From CAZVJA01 sp964626885 (GTDB taxonomy: Bacteria; Planctomycetota; Planctomycetia; Planctomycetales; Planctomycetaceae), in NCBI GenBank assembly GCA_964626885.1, contig CAZVJA010000089.1, positions 1-19,829 of the forward strand: 19,829 nucleotides of DNA, read 5' to 3'. Of the stretch, positions 14,884-19,829 are shown in pieces. Position numbers and translations under genes: made by a program. Each line of letters opens with the position of its first letter. Position 1 is the stretch's first letter. The notes under the pieces were generated by a model. It did not search any database and had not been told where the DNA came from. It saw only the letters and a program-made list of their open reading frames with translations.

Positions 14884-15207
14884 TCAATGCAGCCGGTAAG
14901 TGCCGGTCCAGCCTGAGTTTCCAGCCTCCAAGATTCCCATTCCTGAGAATCGGCTTTCAACCAAGTGACCGGTCGGATTCTTGCCGTAAGGTCACATTGA
15001 GCCTGAGTCCGGCCGACATGGTCTATTCGGAGTCTGGGATGAAAGCTGGCAGAGAGCGTCCGTTAAACTGCTGTAATAAAGGAGCTTAGCCCTCGGCAAC
15101 ACGTGGGCGAGCAAGCTTCTGAGAAGTGTTTCGAGACGCGTTTGAAAAGTTCCATTCGCATAACTGTGTGTTAGTCCATATTGTGTCGCATAGCTGGAGA
15201 GTGAGGA
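14884..15207 (+). other. Long non-coding stretch, possible structured leader
   Basis: No gene is supported in these 324 bases. They contain several stem-loops: GTGACC (14965-14970) with GGTCAC (14990-14995) enclosing CGG/CCG; AGCTT (15083-15087) and CTCG (15092-15095) with CGAG (15108-15111) and AAGCT (15113-15117); and the direct repeat AGCCTGAGT at 14910-14918 and 15000-15008. It could be the leader of the gene at 15208 or a separate small RNA. No known riboswitch or RNA family was recognised. Confidence 0.35.
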
Positions 15208-15477
15208 ATGTCGTTTGATTTTGAGGATGATTCAGAAATCGAACTGGAAGCGCCTGTACAAGAGCTCGACGACGAATACGGTTCTGACGGCCCCGATTTC
15301 TACACCGACGAAGATTTTGTGGCTCATGGGGTCGATCCCCTGGCGCCAACGAAATCGAAACCCGGTTCGGAGGGAAAAGTTCTGACGTTGGCGGCTCGAT
15401 ACGCAGCCGGTCTTCCCTTGTGGAACCAGGACGATTGTTATGACCATGGTCCGAATAGCCACGGACTGATGGTTTAA
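15208..15477 (+). CDS. Small acidic protein of unknown function
   Basis: An 89-residue product, not recognised. The first 45 residues are strongly acidic (MSFDFEDDSEIELEAPVQEL and DDEYGSDGPDFYTDEDF), probably disordered. The C-terminal half is basic to neutral (KSKPGSEGKVLTLAARYAAG) and ends LPLWNQDDCYDHGPNSHGLMV, with one Cys and three His in the last 45 residues. No signal or membrane segment. The ATG has GGAG (15196-15199) at a good distance of 8 bases. A strong intrinsic terminator at 15535-15574 follows, and a promoter candidate lies at 14856-14883, so it looks like its own transcription unit. The sharp start, ribosome site and terminator are the reasons to accept it. Confidence 0.6.
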   Translation: MSFDFEDDSEIELEAPVQELDDEYGSDGPDFYTDEDFVAHGVDPLAPTKSKPGSEGKVLTLAARYAAGLPLWNQDDCYDHGPNSHGLMV

Positions 15478-15490
15478 GGGGCGTCCGGAA

Positions 15491-15517
15491 GGCTTATCCC
15501 CGTTCGGGATGTGAGCC
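15491..15517 (+). other. Stem-loop in the 3' UTR of the acidic gene
   Basis: GGCT (15491-15494) and ATCCC (15496-15500) pair with GGGAT (15506-15510) and AGCC (15514-15517), separated by a 5-base loop with unpaired bases in both arms. It lies between the stop codon and the terminator and has no T-run. Confidence 0.3.
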
Positions 15518-15534
15518 TGTGACGAGAACATGTT

Positions 15535-15574
15535 CCTGACGAGATCCCTCAGCGATCCGTCAGGATTTTTTTTT
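15535..15574 (+). terminator. Intrinsic terminator
   Basis: CCTGAC (15535-15540) pairs with GTCAGG (15559-15564), and inside it GATC (15543-15546) pairs with GATC (15554-15557) around a 7-base loop. A run of nine T (15566-15574) follows one base after the stem. This is the clearest Rho-independent terminator in the window and ends the acidic-protein transcript. Confidence 0.8.
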
Positions 15575-16004
15575 GCACACTTTTTCCCCCAGATTCCCAA
15601 ACGGGACGATTGGACCAATGTTTGGCGACCAGCCGGTTTCACCTTGCTGAATCTTCCTGACGTCCTGAAGGTAGTACTTTTTAGGCAGAGGGAGACTTGG
15701 TTTTTCAGGGATACCGGTTTCTCCCCAGCGTTGGGGAGGGAGATACCGTTCCGATGCTGCACCGCCTCGCAGTCGTGCCTTTTGGCGCGGCGTGCCTTGG
15801 CAAATTCTGGGTGAATCTCACTCTGGTTCTCAAGACATTTCGGGCATTTTACCGAATTGCAAAACGGTCATCCCCAGCGCCGCAATTTCGTTCAATTCCC
15901 AGCTCCATTCCGGGAAATCCTCGGGGAGTAAAGGCCATCTCCACCTCCGGATGGGGCCGTCGGAGCCATATCCGATTCCCGAGCCCCCTTGAGCAGTCGG
16001 GAAA
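15575..16004. promoter_or_regulatory. Non-coding region with two dyads upstream of a sigma-54 promoter
   Basis: No real gene is supported in these 430 bases. Two palindromes stand out. CTCCCCAGCGTTGGGGAG (15721-15738) is a 7-4-7 perfect dyad about 270-310 bases upstream of the expected start of transcription, the form and distance of an enhancer (UAS) for a Fis-type HTH activator. TTCCCGA (15976-15982) and TCGGGAA (15997-16003) form a second perfect 7-bp dyad that ends right next to the -24 element. Binding by the activator at 12643-14676 is inferred only. Confidence 0.4.
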
Positions 16005-16020
16005 TGGCACGAAGATTGCT
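16005..16020 (+). promoter_or_regulatory. Sigma-54 (RpoN) -24/-12 promoter
   Basis: TGGCACGAAGATTGCT matches the sigma-54 consensus TGGCACG-N4-TTGC exactly, with GG at 16006-16007 and GC at 16018-16019. Transcription would start near 16031. It lies directly before the BON-like gene. Confidence 0.75.
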
Positions 16021-16101
16021 TCTCGATAAGGAGAACTCTCGGTGAGCCAACAGTGCCGTGGCCTATCGACGGAACACGAACCCCCTCAAGGAGAATTCTG
16101 G

Positions 16102-16344
16102 ATGATGGCTACTGGACCGCTCCCCAAAGAAGCACTTGGATCAAAATCGATGGGAGATGAACTCGTTCGCCGGGTGGAAGCGCAGACGGCGCGACAGGTT
16201 CAAGACCTGCAAATCCATTGCGAGGGGAGCCGAGTGACCGTGACGGGGCGCAGCAGAACCTACTACATCAAGCAACTCGTCACGCAGGCGATCATGGGTT
16301 GCACGCCGAGCATGCAGCTCTGTAACGAAATCTCCGTTTACTAG
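16102..16344 (+). CDS. Small BON-like protein
   Basis: The 80-residue product resembles a single BON-type alpha/beta domain: helix VRRVEAQTARQVQDL, then strands IHCEGSRVTVTGR, a helix SRTYYIKQLVTQAIM, and a last strand QLCNEISVY. BON domains bind membranes or other proteins and occur in periplasmic stress proteins; small planctomycete proteins of this kind are common (from memory). No signal peptide is seen, so location is uncertain. ATG 16102 has AAGGAG at 16088-16093. A GTG at 16042 in the same frame also has AAGGAG (16028-16033) and would add 20 residues, but a transcript from the sigma-54 promoter would begin at about 16031, inside that ribosome site. This supports 16102 as the start for that transcript. 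The convergent PQQ-like gene ends 53 bases downstream. Confidence 0.7.
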   Translation: MMATGPLPKEALGSKSMGDELVRRVEAQTARQVQDLQIHCEGSRVTVTGRSRTYYIKQLVTQAIMGCTPSMQLCNEISVY

Positions 16345-16357
16345 TTCCTCGTCCTCC

Positions 16358-16388
16358 GGCAACTGGCACGTTTTTTGTGGCCGTTGCC
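16358..16388. terminator. Hairpin between convergent genes
   Basis: GGCAAC (16358-16363) pairs with GTTGCC (16383-16388); further pairs inside it are possible, and a run of six T lies in the loop. It sits between the BON-like gene and the minus-strand PQQ-like gene, so it could terminate both, but the T-run is not in the canonical place. Confidence 0.3.
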
Positions 16389-16396
16389 AGCCGGAA

Positions 16397-17677
16397 TCAC
16401 GGCTCTTCAATGCGATAGAGCGCTTGGTCGGTTCTGAGCAAAAGAGCTCGACCGTCGACCGCCAGAGACGCAAGCGTATCCGCCGGCAGCGTGCTTCGCG
16501 CCAGCTCCTCGTAGCTGTGCCCTGCGCGAATCACAGTCGACTCTCCGTTTTCACTCTGTAAATAGATCTTTCCCTCCGAAAAGAGGGGGGAGGCAGAGTG
16601 GTTTCCTCCGACGCGGTGCGTCCAGTGCGCCTTCCCCGTACCGGCATCGACGCACGTGGCGACCCCTTTATCGTTGATGAAATAGAGGTCGTCTCCAATC
16701 AGGAGGGGCGACGGGGTATTCGGAGCGCCCCGATCAGTTTGCCATTTCACGTGCGTTTCAGTTACGTCTCCCTGACCGTCGGGGCGAATCGCCAGCAGTT
16801 GCGGTTTGTCGAATCCGGTGCACACAAACACGAGCCCGTGCCCATATACAGGGCGCGGGACCAGTGAGTACCCGTGGTATCGGACCCGCCAGATTTCCTC
16901 CCCATCGGCCGGATCATACGCCACAACCGCATGCGCACCGGGGCTGACAATTTGCTTACGACCGTTCACTTCAATCACGAGTGGAGTGGAGAACGAAAAC
17001 TTCTTGATTTCGTCGGCGGGGGGACGAGTTTTCTTCCAGCGGATGTTGCCAGTCGCCTGCTCCATGGCCACCACGAACTGGACGTCGGACCCGTCACAAA
17101 CGGTGATCAGCAGGCCATCGACAAGCACCGGCGAGCTGCCCCCTCCGTGCTGCGGATGGTAAACCACCTCGCGATTTCTCCACAGGATCTCGCCATCGAG
17201 CGTCAAACAGGCGGTCCCTTGTGATCCAAAATGGACGAAGAGGTTCTTTCCGTCAGTGGTAGGTGTGGGGCTCGCCTGCGTATTCTTGCGGTGCATTGCC
17301 GCCCGCGCGCCCGCCTCCAGCGGAAAGACTTCGACGTTCCACTGAACGGCCCCGGATTGTGAATCGAGACACAGCGTCCGCAGTGACTGCTTCGCGTCGG
17401 GTTTGTCCGACTCGGCAACAGCCGCGGTCAAATACACGCGGCCATTGCAAATGATGGGGGACGACCAACCCCGACCGGGAATCTCCGTCTTCCAGCGAAT
17501 GTTCGCGGATTCCGAACTCCAACGCTGTGGAAGTCCGGTAGCCGTCGTGTGCCCTTGGCCGGTCGGTCCGCGGAACTCGAACCAGTTCTCTCCGGCGTGC
17601 AAATACGAAACCGGGTCAATCACGAGAAAGAGCAGGGGAACGACCAGGTAACCCAGAACAGGATGAATCGTTGTCAC
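16397..17677 (-). CDS. Secreted PQQ-like beta-propeller protein, second copy
   Basis: The 426-residue product is a relative of the protein at 11119-12396: a hydrophobic signal region (LGYLVVPLLFLVIDPVSYLHA, cleavage before GENW), then ENWFEFRGPTGQG, and propeller blades closing with SGAVQWNV, DGEILWRN, TGNIRWKK, DGEEIWRV and TGKAHWTH. Both share PDGxGDV and the VGGN..S/TSP pattern near the end. It is expected in the periplasm, and a cofactor is not proven. The start is GTG 17677 (a longer frame would overlap greA); no strong ribosome site is present, but greA ends only 22 bases upstream on the same strand, so translation is probably coupled and the two genes form an operon. The function is unknown. 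Confidence 0.8.
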   Translation of the reverse strand: MTTIHPVLGYLVVPLLFLVIDPVSYLHAGENWFEFRGPTGQGHTTATGLPQRWSSESANIRWKTEIPGRGWSSPIICNGRVYLTAAVAESDKPDAKQSLRTLCLDSQSGAVQWNVEVFPLEAGARAAMHRKNTQASPTPTTDGKNLFVHFGSQGTACLTLDGEILWRNREVVYHPQHGGGSSPVLVDGLLITVCDGSDVQFVVAMEQATGNIRWKKTRPPADEIKKFSFSTPLVIEVNGRKQIVSPGAHAVVAYDPADGEEIWRVRYHGYSLVPRPVYGHGLVFVCTGFDKPQLLAIRPDGQGDVTETHVKWQTDRGAPNTPSPLLIGDDLYFINDKGVATCVDAGTGKAHWTHRVGGNHSASPLFSEGKIYLQSENGESTVIRAGHSYEELARSTLPADTLASLAVDGRALLLRTDQALYRIEEP

Positions 17678-17699
17678 GGTTCGTGCTTGTACTCTTGGT

Positions 17700-18179
17700 T
17701 CAGGCGTCTTCAATGGCCACGACCTCCATCCGCAGGGTGCCGGAGGGGATGGCGACTTCGGCCGATTCCCCGACTTTCTTGCCAATCAGCCCTTGGGCAA
17801 TCGGGCTGCTCGTCAGGATCTTCATCACATCGCCGTCGTAGTCTTCTTCTCCCGGGCCCACCAGCTCATATTTCTCTTCGGTCCCATCACTCAAATCGCG
17901 GACCGTGACCGTCGAGCCGAATGTGACGATTCCCTTGGGCATGGCTGACTTATCAGCGATGTAACAATTGCCGAGCTTGCTCTTGAGCTGGTTGATCTTT
18001 GCCTGCAAGAGCCCCTGCGCCTCGCGCTGCCCGTGGTACTCCGCGTTCTCGCTCAGGTCTCCCTCGGCCCGGGCATCGGCGATTCGCTGGGCAATGATCG
18101 GCATCTCCTCCTCTTCGAGTCGACGAATCTCCTCGCGGAGTTTGTCGTAACCTTCCCGGGAGATCGGTTGCTTTTCCAT
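17700..18179 (-). CDS. greA: Transcription elongation factor GreA
   Basis: GreA enters the RNA polymerase secondary channel and stimulates cleavage of backtracked RNA. The 159-residue product has the N-terminal coiled coil (1-75, KLREEIRRLEEEEMPIIAQR) with the acidic tip EGDLSENAEYH, where Asp 41 and Glu 44 match the catalytic pair of the E. coli protein. The C-terminal FKBP-like domain follows (IVTFGSTVTVRDL, YELVGPGEEDYD, ISSPIAQGLIGK-type region SSPIAQGLIGKKVGE, and the final VEVVAIE-like strand MEVVAIEDA). Length matches the family (158-160). The ATG has only a distant GAGGAG. A promoter is suggested at 18316-18345. It precedes the PQQ-like gene at 17677. Confidence 0.96.
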   Translation of the reverse strand: MEKQPISREGYDKLREEIRRLEEEEMPIIAQRIADARAEGDLSENAEYHGQREAQGLLQAKINQLKSKLGNCYIADKSAMPKGIVTFGSTVTVRDLSDGTEEKYELVGPGEEDYDGDVMKILTSSPIAQGLIGKKVGESAEVAIPSGTLRMEVVAIEDA

Positions 18180-18315
18180 GACCCCAAGCCGCTCCTCTCT
18201 CTCCGGACCATGCCACGGAGAACATTCGGACGATATCTAACAGACGAAAAGAAAGACGGGCGACACTGCGGCCGGCTGTTTTGAAGCCATGCGACGCGGT
18301 TGCCCGTGCCCGTGT

Positions 18316-18345
18316 ATTATTTCCTGTCTGCAATCGGAATTGCAA
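18316..18345 (-). promoter_or_regulatory. Possible promoter for greA
   Basis: On the minus strand, TTGCAA (18345-18340) is followed after 18 bases by AATAAT (18321-18316), 4 of 6 and 5 of 6 matches. Transcription would start near 18309, about 130 bases before greA. Confidence 0.4.
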
Positions 18346-18420
18346 CAGCGGAATTTGAAAGGACTTTCAGATTCTTCAATTCGCGCAACGGGTCGGCTAT
18401 GCACCAAAGCGTGCCAACGG

Positions 18421-19563
18421 CTAGGCGATCTCCACCCACTTGCCGCTGACCGCGCTCGAGAGCACCGCGTCGCAGACCTTCTGGGTTTCGAGAGCCGTCT
18501 TGAACGTCGGCTCGGCTGGTTTGCCGTTGGCTAGCCCGTCGAGAAAATCGGCCACCTGATGTACGAACGAGTGCTCGTAGCCGATCTGCAATCCCGGCAC
18601 CCACCACTTGTCCATATAGGGATGGTCGCCGCCGTGGTCGGTCACATGAATCGACCGCCAGCCGCGCAGCTTCCCTTCGTCGCCATGATCGAAGTACTCG
18701 AGCCGGTGGAGATCGTGCAAATCCCACTTCAGTGAGGCTTTTTCGCCGTTGACCTCAAAGGTGTACAGCGCCTTGTGCCCGCGGGCATAACGAGTCGACT
18801 CAAATGTTGCGAGCGATCCGTTGGCGAAGCGGGCGAGAAACGCGCAGGCGTCGTCGATTTCGACCTTTTCCTTCTTGCCGGTCAGAGTATGCTGCCGCTC
18901 CTTGATGAACGTCTCTGTCATGGCCGTAACGCTCTTGATCGAGCCGTTCAACCAGAGGGCGGTATCGATGCAGTGCGCCAGCAGGTCTCCGGTGACTCCA
19001 CTGCCGGCGGCTTTGGCATCGAGCCGCCAAAGTGCCTGTCCCCCTTGGGGAAGATCTTCGGAGATTGTCCAGTCCTGCAGGAAAACGGCCCGGTAGTGGA
19101 ACACCTTCCCGAGCCGGCCTTCCTCGATCAATCGCTTGGCGAGCGTGACGGCCGGCACGCGCCGATAGTTGTACCAGACCATGTTCGCCACGCCCGCCTT
19201 TTCGACGGCCGCCACCATCTTTTGCCCTTCCGGTGTGTTCATCGACAGCGGCTTTTCGCAGAGGATGATTTTGCCTGCTTGTGCCGCGGCGATGGCAATA
19301 TCGTGGTGTAGATTGTTCGGCGTGCAGATATCGATCGCGTCGATGTCCTTGCGGGCGATGAGCGCCTTCCAGTCGGTTTCGGTCGATTCGTAGCCCCATT
19401 TTTCGGCGAAGGCCTTTGCCTGGTCCGCGTTCCGCGCACAGACTGCCTTGAGCACAGGGCGATATTGCAGATCAAAAAAGTTGTTCACCTTGCGATACGC
19501 GTTCGAATGCGCCCGGGCCATGAACCCGTAGCCGATCATGCCGATGTTGAGTGGCTTTGTCAT
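18421..19563 (-). CDS. Gfo/Idh/MocA-family oxidoreductase
   Basis: The 380-residue product is an NAD(P)-dependent sugar or inositol dehydrogenase of the Gfo/Idh/MocA family. The Rossmann start is IGMIGYGFMARAHSNAY (7-23), followed by DAIDICTPNNLHH (75-87) and CEKPLS (102-107, with the conserved EKP at 103-105). The C-terminal domain has GDLLAHCIDTALWL (192-205), where His 197 and Asp 193/200 fall at the usual active-site place. The substrate is unknown. There is no Tat signal, so it is cytoplasmic, unlike many planctomycete homologues that carry one. AAGGAG (19577-19572 on the minus strand) lies 8 bases before the ATG. Four GAAGCACGA repeats lie just upstream of that ribosome site. The stop is 75 bases from the greA promoter, same strand. 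Confidence 0.93.
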   Translation of the reverse strand: MTKPLNIGMIGYGFMARAHSNAYRKVNNFFDLQYRPVLKAVCARNADQAKAFAEKWGYESTETDWKALIARKDIDAIDICTPNNLHHDIAIAAAQAGKIILCEKPLSMNTPEGQKMVAAVEKAGVANMVWYNYRRVPAVTLAKRLIEEGRLGKVFHYRAVFLQDWTISEDLPQGGQALWRLDAKAAGSGVTGDLLAHCIDTALWLNGSIKSVTAMTETFIKERQHTLTGKKEKVEIDDACAFLARFANGSLATFESTRYARGHKALYTFEVNGEKASLKWDLHDLHRLEYFDHGDEGKLRGWRSIHVTDHGGDHPYMDKWWVPGLQIGYEHSFVHQVADFLDGLANGKPAEPTFKTALETQKVCDAVLSSAVSGKWVEIA

Positions 19564-19583
19564 GATGTTGACTCCTTATGTTT

Positions 19584-19631
19584 GAAGCACGAAGCACGAA
19601 TGACGAAGGAAGCACGAAATCCGAAGCACGA
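19584..19631. repeat. Short GAAGCACGA repeat cluster
   Basis: GAAGCACGA occurs four times at 19584-19592, 19591-19599, 19609-19617 and 19623-19631, with TGACGAAG and AATCC between copies. Such 'GAAGCACGAA...GAAATCC' strings recall intergenic repeats that I have seen in planctomycete and other genomes. They lie in the 5' region of the oxidoreductase gene. The 198 bases beyond, to the window end, show nothing I can support. Confidence 0.6.
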
Positions 19632-19829
19632 GAATAGTCGCCAGATTTCGATATGTTTAATGGTTCATTCAGATTTCTGCCGCTCTATTTAAATTGACTT
19701 CGACTTGACATCCATAGGTAGTCACACGCTCAATGTTCACCAGGGCGATTTTTGCCCGATGATTTGGAATCTCGCTTTCCCCGGAATATGGCCGCGAAAA
19801 TCAAGTGCAACTCTTTGGCCTCGCGCCAA

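Noticed and set aside
14853..15089. 78-codon plus-strand open frame
   Set aside because: It overlaps the palindrome and -35 box, has no ribosome site, and its translation shows no recognisable domain.
15530..16029. Two overlapping plus-strand open frames (94 and 110 codons)
   Set aside because: One starts inside the strong terminator and both run over the dyads; no ribosome site or domain supports them.
16364..16378. Second sigma-54-like string TGGCACG-N4-TTGT, pointing into the 3' end of the minus-strand PQQ-like gene
   Set aside because: The essential GC of the -12 box is GT, and the string is part of the hairpin between two convergent genes.
18393..18412. Minus-strand TGGCACG string after the oxidoreductase gene
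   Set aside because: The GC that would form the -12 element is one base too far for a sigma-54 promoter.
19705..19733. TTGACA near the window end as a plus-strand promoter
   Set aside because: No -10-like hexamer occurs at 16-18 bases and no plus-strand gene follows within the window.

Overview
The window looks like a chromosomal segment of a member of the Planctomycetota. This is inferred from gene content. There are two secreted PQQ-like beta-propeller proteins that begin with an ENW..FRG motif just after the signal peptide, a cysteine-rich triple zinc-ribbon protein, a stand-alone FHA-GAF sigma-54 activator, a Gfo/Idh/MocA dehydrogenase, and housekeeping genes (dxs, proA, infC, rpmI, rplT, pheS, greA) scattered as small units. 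TTG and GTG starts are frequent. No rRNA, tRNA, CRISPR array or complete insertion sequence was seen.

Layout. 1-336 is the 3' end of dxs. 419-1774 encodes a secreted protein of unknown function. 1994-3307 is proA behind a good sigma-70-type promoter. 3372-4421 is an isolated fliM. 4480-7094 is the translation block infC, rpmI, rplT, pheS, with an internal promoter and leader hairpins and an infC start that is probably non-standard; pheT does not follow pheS. 7205-7258 is a hairpin-rich intergenic repeat, followed by a small lipoprotein gene (7301-7867). 7868-9901 looks like an accessory insert. It holds a serine dehydrogenase proteinase-like (ClpP/crotonase-fold) gene whose reading frame is cut by a single in-frame TGA at 9031, then a 73-residue gene. 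On the minus strand, 10907 down to 10049 encodes a triple zinc-ribbon protein and a VOC-family protein, and 12396 down to 11119 the first PQQ-like propeller.

12643-14676 encodes a sigma-54-dependent activator (FHA, GAF, AAA+, Fis-type HTH). After a long structured non-coding stretch come a small acidic gene (15208-15477) with a strong terminator, then a textbook sigma-54 promoter at 16005-16020 (TGGCACG-N4-TTGCT) in front of a small BON-like gene (16102-16344). The minus strand then carries the greA/PQQ-like pair (18179 down to 16397) and a Gfo/Idh/MocA oxidoreductase (19563 down to 18421), preceded by short GAAGCACGA repeats.

The most interesting items are: (1) the proteinase gene split by one TGA in an otherwise continuous frame; (2) the possible regulatory pair of FHA-GAF sigma-54 activator and sigma-54-driven BON-like protein, with two palindromes upstream of the promoter and a duplicated translation-initiation region; (3) the infC start and leader. 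Functions are assigned by family recognition from the residues alone; no database search was run.
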